From JACCZH01 sp963729445 (lineage in GTDB: Bacteria; Chloroflexota; Chloroflexia; Thermomicrobiales; CFX8): a DNA stretch of 64,000 nucleotides. Numbering within the stretch: the first letter of the stretch is position 1; each line of letters starts with the position of its first letter. Made by a program: the position numbers and the translations under genes. The stretch is from the NCBI GenBank assembly GCA_963729445.1, contig CAVSNU010000005.1, positions 930,001 to 994,000 on the forward strand, written 5' to 3'. Of the stretch, positions 51,355 through 60,349 are shown piece by piece. A model generated the notes under the pieces. That model did not search any database and was not told the origin of the DNA. It was given only the letters and a program-made list of their open reading frames with translations.

Positions 51355-53241
51355 TCAGGACGCCTTGTACCAGGTGTGCGCGGCGGTCAGTACGTACTGC
51401 CGGAAGTACGGCGTGCTGATGTGATTTCCGTCAGGTCCGAGCACAAGGTTCGAGGCCACCCATCCATCGACGGCGAGATAGAGCGGGATCGCCGGCAGAA
51501 CCTCGGAACGGAGCACGTCGATCTGCTTGTAGATCTCGATGCGGGCGTCAGGGTCCGTCTCGACACGACCCTGTTCGATCAATGCGTCTAGCTCGTCGTT
51601 CTCGAGCCACATGTAATTGTCTCCCGGCGGCACGTTTGCCGAGTGCATTTCGTTGAAGAGGTCCGGGTCGAACTCGAACGGGTGCGGCCACTCTTCAAGC
51701 TCCAGAGCGCGGTTGTTCGGATCATCGTTTGGATCTGCCCACATGCCTTCCAGGGTCGTGTATTCGACCACGGTCGGGATCACGTCGATGCCGATCTCAC
51801 GCAGCATCTCCTGGATGATCACCTGGGCGTTGGTGTATTCGTCGAACCCGGAGTAGGTGATGCAGGTGAACGAGAGCGGCTGGCCATCTTTCTCACGGAT
51901 TCCATCGGCATTCAGCGCGTAACCGGCCTCGTCCAGCATGCGGTTCGCCTCTTCGGGATCGAAAACCGACTCAGGGACGTTGTCGTAATCGTTATAGCGA
52001 TCGAGCGGACCGCCCTCGGCGAACTGATTATGCGAGACGATGCCGCGTCCACGAGTCACGGTCTCGGTGAGCGAGACCTTGTCAATGCCCAGCTCAATGG
52101 CTTTGCGTACGGTGAGGTCGGACAAGATCGGATGCTTGTGGTTGAACGCCAGCGTGATCGACGTGAAGTAGACGTAGTTGTGGAGCGTGAAATCGGCACT
52201 GTCTTCGAAGCGTGTTTGCAGTTCCGGTGGGGTGAAGACCATATCGATCTCGCCAGCCTCCATCGCGGCAACGCCGGCGTTGGAGTCGGCCAGGAAGAAG
52301 ACTGACAGGCCGTCGGCAAGGGCCGGTCCACGGAAATGCTCATCAAAACGCTCCATGCGGAAGAACTGATCGGGTACCCACTCGGCGAGCCGGAAGGAGC
52401 CGGTGCCGATCGGGTTGCTGTTGAATTCCGCAGTGTTGATGTCCGCCACATCAGCCAGGATATGCTCAGGGATGATCGGGATCTCATTCAAGGCGAACAA
52501 CAGAGGGGCGTACGGTTCCGTCATGGTGAGGGTGATGGTCTGGTCGTCGACTTTCTCCCAGGTGATGTACTCGCCGCCGACCTGGAGGCGGCTGCGCAGC
52601 GGGGTGTCGGTCGCCTCTGCCTGGATGGTGTCGAAGGTGAAAATCACGTCGTCGGCAGTGAACTGCTCGCCATCGTGCCAGGTCGCCTCAGCCAGGTTGA
52701 GGGTCAGCTGGAGATTGTCGTCGGAAAACTCCCAGGATTGTGCCAATTCTGGTTGTAGCGTGCCTTCGTCGTCGAAGACCATCAACCGGCTGAAGACGTA
52801 GAAGCGAATGAGTTGAATGTTGCCGGTCAGGATCGGGTTGCCGATACCGCTGTCGCCGAGGGTCGTTGGGAGGTTGATGATGCCGCCAGATCCGGCAGGC
52901 GGGGCGCTCGTTCCCGGAGTTGATTCTGCGCCCGTTTCCGCGTCAGTTGGCTCAGCGCCGCCGTCCTCGGGCGTCTCCGCCGCATCGGCGGGTGTCGTCC
53001 CCGCTTCCGGAGTCTCCCCGTCTCCTTCGGCAGCAGTGGTTGGCGTGGCATCGGCGCCGGTTTCTCCCGGAGCTGTCGCCTCAGCACCTCCCTCATCGTC
53101 ACCGCCGCAGGCAGCCAGCAGGAGGCTGATGGCCGGAGCCGAGAGACCAAGGGCCGCAGCCCGTTTCAGGATCTGGCGCCGATCGTAGCGGAGCGTTCGC
53201 GCCTGCTCGATCAACTGATTGACCTGTTCATCCTGGATCAC
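51355..53241 (-). CDS. peptide ABC transporter substrate-binding lipoprotein (SBP family 5)
   Basis: A 628-residue extracellular binding protein heading the peptide operon. The N-terminus has a twin-arginine-like motif DRRQILKRAAALGLSA and then LLLAAC with a lipobox Cys near residue 44, so it may be a Tat-exported lipoprotein. A low-complexity Glu/Ala/Thr/Gly linker of about 70 residues follows. The binding domain carries SBP-5 marks: AQSWEFSDDNLQLTLNL, TWHDGEQFTADDVIFTFDT, IGTGSFRLAEW and LTVRKAIELGIDK. GTG 53241 has AGGAGG six bases upstream; a frame to 53328 is rejected. A second protein of the same design is at 57384. Confidence 0.93.
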   Translation of the reverse strand: MIQDEQVNQLIEQARTLRYDRRQILKRAAALGLSAPAISLLLAACGGDDEGGAEATAPGETGADATPTTAAEGDGETPEAGTTPADAAETPEDGGAEPTDAETGAESTPGTSAPPAGSGGIINLPTTLGDSGIGNPILTGNIQLIRFYVFSRLMVFDDEGTLQPELAQSWEFSDDNLQLTLNLAEATWHDGEQFTADDVIFTFDTIQAEATDTPLRSRLQVGGEYITWEKVDDQTITLTMTEPYAPLLFALNEIPIIPEHILADVADINTAEFNSNPIGTGSFRLAEWVPDQFFRMERFDEHFRGPALADGLSVFFLADSNAGVAAMEAGEIDMVFTPPELQTRFEDSADFTLHNYVYFTSITLAFNHKHPILSDLTVRKAIELGIDKVSLTETVTRGRGIVSHNQFAEGGPLDRYNDYDNVPESVFDPEEANRMLDEAGYALNADGIREKDGQPLSFTCITYSGFDEYTNAQVIIQEMLREIGIDVIPTVVEYTTLEGMWADPNDDPNNRALELEEWPHPFEFDPDLFNEMHSANVPPGDNYMWLENDELDALIEQGRVETDPDARIEIYKQIDVLRSEVLPAIPLYLAVDGWVASNLVLGPDGNHISTPYFRQYVLTAAHTWYKAS

Positions 53242-53725
53242 CGCTGTCCTCCTCTTGGGCCGCAAAGAACCGATACGCTCGGTCCTCACATCATAGTGTC
53301 CCCACACGCCCTGGAGACGTCCGGGCAACGAACGCCGGCATCACCAGCTCAAGTGCTTACCTCAATTGATATACGTGTGGTTGATAACGTTCGGGGGTAC
53401 ATTCCAGGGGACGGGGTACACGCTCCAGTGCGAAATCTTCCCCCAAGGATGATGCTCCCGGCTCTGAATACACGCAGATCGACTGGCCTCCGTGCCGTAT
53501 GGTCGGCTGGACCTCTCGCTACCGAATGCTGCTGGAACCTCGGCGTGATTGTACAACGGCTGTAGCCGCGGGTAGATTGATTGGCGGATTCTATGCAGAA
53601 TGTTCAGCGGTGTCAAGGAATCGTAGAACCACGCGCGACGAGCGGTCATCTACAATTCGGAACGAGATCGTGCCCAGCGCTCCTGGCAGCGTCTCATCGA
53701 TCGTCTTTTCAGAGAGAGGGATAGG
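53242..53725. other. intergenic region (484 bases) between divergent operons
   Basis: The region separates the peptide transporter operon (minus) from the ferredoxin-regulator pair (plus) and must hold both promoters. Open frames inside it have no ribosome sites or protein-like composition. I could not identify convincing promoter boxes or repeats. Confidence 0.45.
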
Positions 53726-53935
53726 ATGCGTGTGTGGATCGACCGCGAGAAATGCGTTTCAGCGGGCAACTGCATCGTAACGGCGCCGACGGTGTTCATG
53801 TTGGACGACGAGCAGAAGGCTCGCTTACTGGATCCCGCCAGCGTCGATGACGATGTGTTATGGCTGGCTGCCGAGATGTGTCCGACAGAGGCAATTGTGC
53901 TCGAGAGTGATGAAGGTGAGCAGCTCTATCCATGA
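53726..53935 (+). CDS. single-cluster ferredoxin ([3Fe-4S]/[4Fe-4S] P450-partner type)
   Basis: A 69-residue ferredoxin of the small type that often serves cytochromes P450. It has VWIDREKCVSAGNC (Cys 10 and 16), a middle APTVFMLDDEQKARLLDP, and EMCPTEAIVLE with the last Cys near 52. Where a fourth Cys would stand in a [4Fe-4S] protein there is none, so a [3Fe-4S] cluster is likely. AGAGAGGGA precedes ATG 53726. The stop overlaps the start of the LuxR-type regulator (ATGA), so the two are translationally coupled. No P450 or reductase gene is within the window. Confidence 0.88.
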   Translation: MRVWIDREKCVSAGNCIVTAPTVFMLDDEQKARLLDPASVDDDVLWLAAEMCPTEAIVLESDEGEQLYP

Positions 53936-56900
53936 GTCGTGTGGATGGCTCTGCTGGTGACGCGCCAGTCGGGCGCAGGCGCGAGCTCGACGATCTGCGA
54001 CGAGCATACTGGGACAGCCTGGACGGCGAGATCCGGGTTGTGTTCGTCGGCGGAGAGCCGGGGATCGGCAAGAGCCACCTCCTGGACAGCTTTGCGCGGG
54101 ACGTTCCTGTCCTGGGTGGCGTTGTGCTGCGTGGAAGTTGCTACGAAGACGCTGCCGCCCTGCCGTTTGGGCCGTTCGCCGGGGCTTTGCGCATGTTGGC
54201 GCGCCGCGAAGATCTGCGTCTTGAGGGGCAGCTGACTGCGGCGTTGGGTTGGATTGTTCCTGAGTGGTCGCGAGAGGTCGAGGACGTCGCTCCACCTGGT
54301 CTACGACCGGAGGAGGGCGGGAATCGCGGCGCGCTCTTCGAAGCGGTCGTGAGGTTGTTGTCGTCCGTCGCTCAGGAGTCGCCACTCGTGCTGCTCCTGG
54401 ATGACCTGCACTGGGCGGACGAGCCGACGACACAGCTCCTGCGCTACATTGTACGGGCCATGCGCGGGTCCCGCGTTCTTATCGTAGGCGCATACCGCGA
54501 CACCGATCTCGATCCCGCACTTCCGTTTGAAGCGGCGCTGCGCGACCTGCACCGGGAACGGCTGGCGAGCCGTTTCACACTGCGGCGCCTCTCGTCCGAC
54601 GACACCAGGGCGATTATGGAGGAGCTTCTCGAAGGACCTGCCGATGCGGTGTCCCAACGCGCGGTGCAGAGTGTCCATCAGGCCTCCGAGGGGGTCCCCT
54701 TCTTTGTTGAGGAGCTGGTGCTGCACCTGCGCGAAGAGGGCCGGCTTTCCGTCGGTGATAGCGGCCACTGGGATCTTCAGCTGGGCAACGAGACGTTCGT
54801 GCCGCCTGGAGTTCGTAGTGTCGTGGGCCACCGGTTGAGCCGCTTGTCGGAGTCCGCGCGGGAGGCGCTGGCCGTTGCCTCGGTGATCGGCAGAGAGTTC
54901 AGTTTCGAGCTCCTGTATCACGTATTGAACGAACGCGATCCACAGGCGGCCAGCCAGCTCGTTGAATCGATCGACGATGCCGTTCAGAAACGGCTCATTC
55001 TTGAAACCGCGCCGGGCGCCGGGCGTGAGACGAGCTATTCGTTCGCGCACGAGCAGATCCGGGAAGTCCTGTATTGGGGACTGAACGCGATCCGCCGCAG
55101 GACCCTCCACGAAACCGTTGGCCGGAAGCTCGAGCTGGAGGATGCTGCCAGGCGAGGCAACGCTGCAAGGCTCGCCTACCACTTCAGCAATGGCGACGAC
55201 CTGTCCAAGGCAGCTGCCTATTCGCGCACCGCCGGCGATGAAGCCGCCCAGGCGCACGCCTATGAGGAGGCGCTACGCCACTACGACGCCGTGTTGGAGA
55301 TCCTGCAGCTTGGGGTGGTGCCGCTTGATGGGAATGAAGCCATCCAGACGCTGCTTGCACGCGACGCTGTTCTGGCGAGGAGTGGCAACACGCGTTTGCG
55401 CGGACAGGGTATTCAGCAGTTGCTCGAGGCTGCCGCCGCAACCGAGAGTGACGCGCTGATGTTTGAGGCAGAAGTGCGCGCTGCGCGCTTCTGGACCGGT
55501 GTCGCCGATCTCGCTACCGCACAGCTCCACGCCACGCGCGCCCACAACCTTGCTGGCGGTTTGGCTGATCCAGAGCGGGTGACGTCCAACTGGCTCCTGG
55601 CGCAGACGCATGTTGGCCGGCAGGCTGGAGAACCTTCGCATCTCGATCGACCGGCTGACGAGCTGGCGCTGGCGGCACGGCATTTGTCGGTGGCTCGTGC
55701 AATCGCCGAGCGGTTGGCCGACGCGGTGGGCGTCGCCTGGATTACCCAGGAGCTGGGCGTTGTGCTCTGGGCATTGACTGCTGAGGATGACATTGAGGCG
55801 CGTGCCCGAGCGCGCACATTTCTGGTCGAAGCGCTGGAAGGCTTTCGAGCGGCCGGTGACCGGAAAGGCGAAGTCACCGCGTTGATTGCGCTGGCCTACC
55901 GCCGGCCCGTCGCCGCCAGCCCATCCTCAGGACCAGCCCACGGGAGCTACGTCGCCTTCCTGGAGGAGATCCGGCGGCTTCGGAAGACGGAGCATTTGCT
56001 GGCTCGCGAGTCGGACAGAGCCCGGCTTGAGGCGCTGTCGCTGCTCTCGATCCATTTGTTCTGTCGCACGGAAGGCTGGTTCGAGATCGCGCTCGACCGG
56101 GCAACCCAGGCGTTGCAGTGGGCAGAGTCTGCCCGCGATCCGCGCATCGGAATTCTGGCGCGACTGGGGCTGAGCGAGACCGAAACCTTTCTCGGTCGCG
56201 GCTCGCGCGCGCTGGAGTATGCCGAGCAGGTAGCAGCGCTGCTCGACGCGCAGGCGCTGCCCGATGGCGGAGCAGAGAGTCATCGAGGTGCGCTGCTCAG
56301 CGCTCTGGCGCGCGCGCAGCTCTTGCTCGGGAACGACCCGGCTGCGATCGAGCTCGCGGAGCGGGCTCTCGCGCTTGCCCATAGTGGTGGGCGCAACGCG
56401 GCGCTGGCAGAGAGCGAGGCCCAGCTTGCGGAGATCCTGGCGAGTGGCGTTGGACGTGACACGCAAGCGGCGCGGCATGCGCGGTCGGCACTTGAACGCT
56501 CGGCGCGCCTGCCGGGCAACATAACCTGGGACGTGCGCGCCTACCTCGTCCTGGCCCGGCTGGCGTTGAAGGCCGGCGACACGTCGGAAGCGTTGAGCCA
56601 CGCCACCGCTGCCTCATCACGTCTGCAGGCGCGTGAGATCACCAGGGTCTGGTTGCGGACAAGCACCTGGTTTGTACACGGACTCGCCCTCGCGGCTACC
56701 GGCCAGATGGACGATGCACGTGACCTGATCAAACGCGCGCTCGATCTCGTCCAGCAGGTGGCGGAGCGCATGGAGAGCGCAACATTGCGAAACGCGTTCC
56801 TCACAAGCGCACCCTGGGCGGTTGAAGTCAGGGATGAGGCGCAGCGGATGGGGCTTCTGCCGGAGGGAGCCGTCGCGTACGACCGGTCCAGCATCCCAGG

Positions 56901-57090
56901 CGGATTAACCTCTCGCGAGGTAGAAGTCTTGTGCCTGGTAGCTGCCGGAAAGACCAATCGCGAGATATCCGACGGTCTCTTCATCAGCGAGAAAACCGTT
57001 GCGCGTCATCTGACGAATATCTATACAAAGATTGGTAGCCAGTCACGAACACAGGCGGCTGGCTGGGCATTTCGCCAGGGGATCGCCTAG
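53932..57090 (+). CDS. large ATP-binding LuxR-family regulator (LAL/MalT-like)
   Basis: A 1,052-residue transcription regulator. An N-terminal STAND/AAA ATPase has Walker A VFVGGEPGIGKSHLL (about 39-52) and Walker B LVLLLDDLHWADEPTT (about 150). A middle of about 500 residues is helical and TPR-like (Ala/Leu/Glu-rich, for example AAAYSRTAGDEAAQAHAYEEAL). The C-terminus is a LuxR HTH (about 987-1045): LTSREVEVLCLVAAGKTNREIS and ISEKTVARHLTNIYTKIG. Such proteins oligomerise on DNA when ATP and an inducer are bound. The gene overlaps the ferredoxin stop by four bases. It lies between two peptide-binding protein genes, which are plausible but unproven targets. Confidence 0.93.
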   Translation: MSRVDGSAGDAPVGRRRELDDLRRAYWDSLDGEIRVVFVGGEPGIGKSHLLDSFARDVPVLGGVVLRGSCYEDAAALPFGPFAGALRMLARREDLRLEGQLTAALGWIVPEWSREVEDVAPPGLRPEEGGNRGALFEAVVRLLSSVAQESPLVLLLDDLHWADEPTTQLLRYIVRAMRGSRVLIVGAYRDTDLDPALPFEAALRDLHRERLASRFTLRRLSSDDTRAIMEELLEGPADAVSQRAVQSVHQASEGVPFFVEELVLHLREEGRLSVGDSGHWDLQLGNETFVPPGVRSVVGHRLSRLSESAREALAVASVIGREFSFELLYHVLNERDPQAASQLVESIDDAVQKRLILETAPGAGRETSYSFAHEQIREVLYWGLNAIRRRTLHETVGRKLELEDAARRGNAARLAYHFSNGDDLSKAAAYSRTAGDEAAQAHAYEEALRHYDAVLEILQLGVVPLDGNEAIQTLLARDAVLARSGNTRLRGQGIQQLLEAAAATESDALMFEAEVRAARFWTGVADLATAQLHATRAHNLAGGLADPERVTSNWLLAQTHVGRQAGEPSHLDRPADELALAARHLSVARAIAERLADAVGVAWITQELGVVLWALTAEDDIEARARARTFLVEALEGFRAAGDRKGEVTALIALAYRRPVAASPSSGPAHGSYVAFLEEIRRLRKTEHLLARESDRARLEALSLLSIHLFCRTEGWFEIALDRATQALQWAESARDPRIGILARLGLSETETFLGRGSRALEYAEQVAALLDAQALPDGGAESHRGALLSALARAQLLLGNDPAAIELAERALALAHSGGRNAALAESEAQLAEILASGVGRDTQAARHARSALERSARLPGNITWDVRAYLVLARLALKAGDTSEALSHATAASSRLQAREITRVWLRTSTWFVHGLALAATGQMDDARDLIKRALDLVQQVAERMESATLRNAFLTSAPWAVEVRDEAQRMGLLPEGAVAYDRSSIPGGLTSREVEVLCLVAAGKTNREISDGLFISEKTVARHLTNIYTKIGSQSRTQAAGWAFRQGIA

Positions 57091-57383
57091 TTTCCACTGC
57101 GGGAGCCTGATTGACGATTATCACGCTTTCCGCCGGCGTTCGTCGGACACGGGCAATATTGGTATAGCCCCAGCGTGTCGTTGCTGCTGATCCATACGTG
57201 TTTTTGATAGAGTGAAATATATCGGGAAAACCGAAGGACGCATTGTTACCAGACGTTCGACGAGTCAGGGCCTTCCTGAGCCGCTGTGGCCGTAACGATC
57301 TGTCAGCTGTATGTGGTGGCGTTGTACACCGGGGAGCAATGAGCACCCGGCCGGTGCGCCGTACACGAAGGGACGATCCATCT

Positions 57384-59258
57384 ATGGTTAGCGATAGGTT
57401 CTCGGATCTCGAGCTGCTGCGATCTCAGACGCCGGCCGGCACACTAAACCGGCGTCAGGTGCTGAAGCGCTCTGTCGCTCTTGGCTTGAGCGCCTCGATC
57501 ATTGCCGGTCTCCTGGCGGCCTGCGGTGAGGACGAAGAAGACGAACCAGCCACCGTCACGGAGGGTTCAGGGACCGGCACAGAGGCAACGCCGACTACGC
57601 CCGCGGCAACGGATGAAGAGACCCCCGCAATGGACAGCGACGAGACGCCTGCGGCTCAAGGGGCGTCCGGTCCCGCTGGCGGTGGTGGCGCACTGCGGCT
57701 TCTCTGGTGGCAGGCCCCCACCATCTTGAACCCCCACCTGGCTCAGGGCACCAAGGATTACGACGCGTCGCAGATCTGTCTCGAACCGCTGGCGAACTAC
57801 AACTCGTCCGGCGAGCTGGTGCCGTTCCTGGCTGCGGAGATCCCATCGCTGGACAATGGAGACGTGGCCGCCGACGGGATGAGCGTGACGTGGCGTCTGC
57901 GCGAGGGCGTGAAGTGGCACGATGGCGAGGATTTCACGGCGGACGACGTGGCCTTCACCTTTGAATTCGTCGCGAATGAGCTCACGACGGCGACAACGTT
58001 CGCCGTCTACGACGTGATCGAATCGGTCGACGTTGTTGACGATTACGCAGTAACGCTCAACTTCAAGCAGCCGACGCCTGCCTGGTACGATCCGTTCGTC
58101 GGTCCCAATGGCATGATCCTCCCCGAACACGTCTATGCGGAGCATACCGGTGAGGCAGCGCGCAACGCGCCGGCGAACCTGATGCCGATCGGAACCGGCC
58201 CATTTATGGTGCGTGAGTTCCGGCCCGGTGACGTGGTCCTCTACGACCGCTTCGAGGATTACTGGGATGAGGGCAAGCCCTTCTTCGATTCCGTTGAGAT
58301 GAAGGGCGGAGCCGACTCCGACTCGGTTGCACGCTCGGTCCTTCAAACGGGCGAAGCGGACTGGGCCTGGAACATCCAGACCCAGCCAGAGATCCTGGCA
58401 CAACTGGCAGAGTCTGGCGTTGGCAGGATCGCGGCGTGGCCCGGAGCGAGTGCCGAGCGCATGATGGTCAACTTTGCCAACCCGAACGAAGAGGTCGATG
58501 GCGCCTTCTCTGAACCGTCCACCCAGCACCCGATCTTCCAGCACAAGGAAGCGCGTAACGCCATCGCCCTCGCGATTCAGCGTGACATCGTCGCCGAGCA
58601 GCTCTATGGCGACGGTGGCGTTGCCACGTCCAACAACCTCAATGTGCCGCAGCGGTTTGTTTCTCCGAACACCTCCTGGGCGTACGACCTGGAGCAGGCG
58701 CAGGCGCTCCTGGATGGAGTGGGCGTTACCGGCGGCAACCTGGTCTATCAGACATCGGTCAACGCGGTGCGGCAACGTACCCAGGAAATCATCAAGCAGT
58801 CCCTTGAGCAGCTTGGCTTCGTCGTCGAGCTGAAAACGGTGGAGGCTTCGGTGTTCTTCTCGTCCGATGCCGGCAACCCCGATACGTACGGTCACTTTTA
58901 CGCCGACCTGGAGATGTACACCAATGGACCGAGTAGCCCCTATCCGGTGGCCTGGGCGGAGCGTTACCGCTCAGACAGCATCGCGTCGAAGGCCAACAAC
59001 TGGGCGGGAGTAAACATCACCCGTTACGCTAACCCGGCGTTTGACGAGCTGCACACCCAGGCGCAGACGGAGCTCGACCCGGATACGCAGGCGGAGCTGT
59101 TCATCGCGATGAATGACATGTCGGTCAATGATTTCGCCGAGATTCCAATCATTCACCGCTCGAGCGTCGCCTGTGCCGCGAACTCTCTTAGCGGGTATGA
59201 CGGCGCGACGTTCATGAGTGATATCTGGGACATTAAAGATTGGCGTCGCGACGGTTAG
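57384..59258 (+). CDS. peptide ABC transporter substrate-binding lipoprotein (SBP family 5), orphan
   Basis: A 624-residue binding protein similar in layout to the one at 51355. It has a twin-arginine-like LNRRQVLKRSVALGLSA, lipobox LLAAC (Cys about 47) and a low-complexity Glu/Thr/Pro linker. The SBP-5 domain carries LREGVKWHDGEDFTADDVAF, MPIGTGPFMVREF and EARNAIALAIQRDIV. ATG 57384 follows GAAGGGA at ten bases; ATG 57339 is in frame as an alternative. No permease or ATPase is beside it, so it may share the importer at 47170-51275. It follows the LAL regulator by 293 bases, a gap in which I see no other feature, and ends at a strong terminator. Confidence 0.9.
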   Translation: MVSDRFSDLELLRSQTPAGTLNRRQVLKRSVALGLSASIIAGLLAACGEDEEDEPATVTEGSGTGTEATPTTPAATDEETPAMDSDETPAAQGASGPAGGGGALRLLWWQAPTILNPHLAQGTKDYDASQICLEPLANYNSSGELVPFLAAEIPSLDNGDVAADGMSVTWRLREGVKWHDGEDFTADDVAFTFEFVANELTTATTFAVYDVIESVDVVDDYAVTLNFKQPTPAWYDPFVGPNGMILPEHVYAEHTGEAARNAPANLMPIGTGPFMVREFRPGDVVLYDRFEDYWDEGKPFFDSVEMKGGADSDSVARSVLQTGEADWAWNIQTQPEILAQLAESGVGRIAAWPGASAERMMVNFANPNEEVDGAFSEPSTQHPIFQHKEARNAIALAIQRDIVAEQLYGDGGVATSNNLNVPQRFVSPNTSWAYDLEQAQALLDGVGVTGGNLVYQTSVNAVRQRTQEIIKQSLEQLGFVVELKTVEASVFFSSDAGNPDTYGHFYADLEMYTNGPSSPYPVAWAERYRSDSIASKANNWAGVNITRYANPAFDELHTQAQTELDPDTQAELFIAMNDMSVNDFAEIPIIHRSSVACAANSLSGYDGATFMSDIWDIKDWRRDG

Positions 59259-59287
59259 CTCACTCCGGCGTTCGATAGAATCAGGAA

Positions 59288-59315
59288 GGGAGAGGCCGGC
59301 GGGCCTCTCCCGTTT
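59288..59315 (+). terminator. intrinsic terminator after the orphan binding-protein gene
   Basis: GGGAGAGGCC (59288-59297), loop GGCG, GGCCTCTCCC (59302-59311), then GTTTGT. A perfect 10-bp GC-rich stem, 30 bases after the stop codon. Confidence 0.8.
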
Positions 59316-59342
59316 GTGTCGACAGCCGGCTGGAGCTCACCC

Positions 59343-59708
59343 ATGGAAGAAGATCGTCATCACGAGAGTGGCCGCAGCCTGCGCGACGTGGCGGCCTGGT
59401 TAACGACGCCGGCGGCGTGTGGCGTGTTCCTGAGCACCTTCGATCTGGTACGCATCGCGCACTCGATCGGGACGAGCGTAACGCCGTTGAACCGTCGCTT
59501 CGCGGTCGAACAGCTCTTTCGTTCGGCTGCCATCGCAGACGCACCCGACCCGCTGTTCGCGGCGCTGATCGCGGAAGTGACCGCGCACCGCAATGCTTAC
59601 GCCAGCTGTGATTCCGAGCGTCTGCGTTCCTGGAGCGAGCTCGCCGGAGCGACCCTGCAAACTTTGGACGAGATGCATGAGACCTGGCAGTCATCCCGGC
59701 TAGACTGA
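59343..59708 (+). CDS. small helical protein, unknown function
   Basis: A 121-residue, mostly helical soluble protein. It starts at ATG 59343 with GGAG seven bases upstream. The sequence has a His/Arg-rich beginning (EEDRHHESGRSLRDVAAWL), then TTPAACGVFLSTFDLVRIAHSIG and a helical second half (ELAGATLQTLDEMHETW). No motif of known function is visible. Its last nine bases overlap the end of the convergent dUTPase gene. Confidence 0.6.
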   Translation: MEEDRHHESGRSLRDVAAWLTTPAACGVFLSTFDLVRIAHSIGTSVTPLNRRFAVEQLFRSAAIADAPDPLFAALIAEVTAHRNAYASCDSERLRSWSELAGATLQTLDEMHETWQSSRLD

Positions 59709-60236
59709 GGCCGTCCCCTCATTCTGGTATGTACCGGCATACCCTGCCGACGTGGCCGAGGATAGCGGGTGGAAGACGAGCTGGGCGATGCGGGCGTTTT
59801 TATGCACCGTGAAGCCGGCAGGGTTATAGACCACCATCAGCGACGCGCCCCGTCCCGAATACCCCGCGTCCCAGACCGCAGTGTGTAACGCCACCCCGGC
59901 GCGCAGCAAGCTTGAGCGCGGCCGGGCGTAGGCCATCAGCCAATCCGGCAATGCGACGATCTCGTTGAAGCGCACATGGTATGGCCCCGGAGGCAGGTGA
60001 ATTGAGCCGTCAGCGTTGAACTCGAGCTCGACTGTTTCTGGGAGAACGCGATCGGTGTTCGACACGGCGATTGTTCCGGGTCCCTTGAATGTAGCCACCG
60101 CTTCCAGAGTGATGTCTATTCCGTTCGGCTGAATCTGTGAGGCAGCGTCCGGCATTGCGGAGATGAGTGGCGGCGTCTCGGCAAGCATTTCCTCGATCGT
60201 CTGACGGCTGAGAACGCCCAGGCTTGGTATTTCCAC
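59700..60236 (-). CDS. dUTPase / dCTP deaminase family protein (archaeal type)
   Basis: A 178-residue trimeric nucleotide hydrolase of the dUTPase-Dcd superfamily, limiting dUTP and supplying dUMP. Seen motifs are QIQPNGIDITLEAV, the substrate strand GPYHVRFNEIVALP, the core PRSSLLRAGV with the phosphate-binding Ser pair, AVWDAGYSGRG with the catalytic Asp region, and a Gly-rich C-terminal arm YAGTYQNEG. Sequence alone does not decide dUTP hydrolysis from dCTP deamination. GTG 60236 is eight bases after AAGGGA and downstream of a recognisable promoter; the longer frame to 60269 would start inside the palindromic operator and is rejected. It is divergent from pncB. Confidence 0.85.
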   Translation of the reverse strand: MEIPSLGVLSRQTIEEMLAETPPLISAMPDAASQIQPNGIDITLEAVATFKGPGTIAVSNTDRVLPETVELEFNADGSIHLPPGPYHVRFNEIVALPDWLMAYARPRSSLLRAGVALHTAVWDAGYSGRGASLMVVYNPAGFTVHKNARIAQLVFHPLSSATSAGYAGTYQNEGTASV

Positions 60237-60257
60237 GAACTCGTCCCTTCTGACTGA

Positions 60258-60299
60258 GTGTACGTACACACTCTACCGGTGTATCCTACTGCCGGTCAA
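60258..60299 (-). promoter_or_regulatory. promoter of the dUTPase gene with a palindromic operator
   Basis: On the minus strand -35 TTGACC (60299-60294) and -10 TAGAGT (60275-60270) are 18 bases apart. Directly after the -10 lies a perfect 12-bp palindrome GTGTACGTACAC (60269-60258) covering the expected start point. A repressor bound there would block initiation. The Shine-Dalgarno AAGGGA follows about 10 bases downstream. Confidence 0.55.
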
Positions 60300-60349
60300 G
60301 CTTTGCCATAGGATGAAGCGGGCATGCATCGCATGAAACAGGGGGTGAC

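Noticed and set aside
53362..53649. 95-codon minus-strand frame in the gap before the ferredoxin
   Set aside because: No ribosome site, no hydrophobic or catalytic pattern, and it lies in what should be the divergent promoter region.
57567..58895. 442-codon minus-strand frame inside the orphan binding-protein gene
   Set aside because: Shadow of the plus-strand binding protein; composition is Arg/Val/His-rich with no motif or ribosome site.
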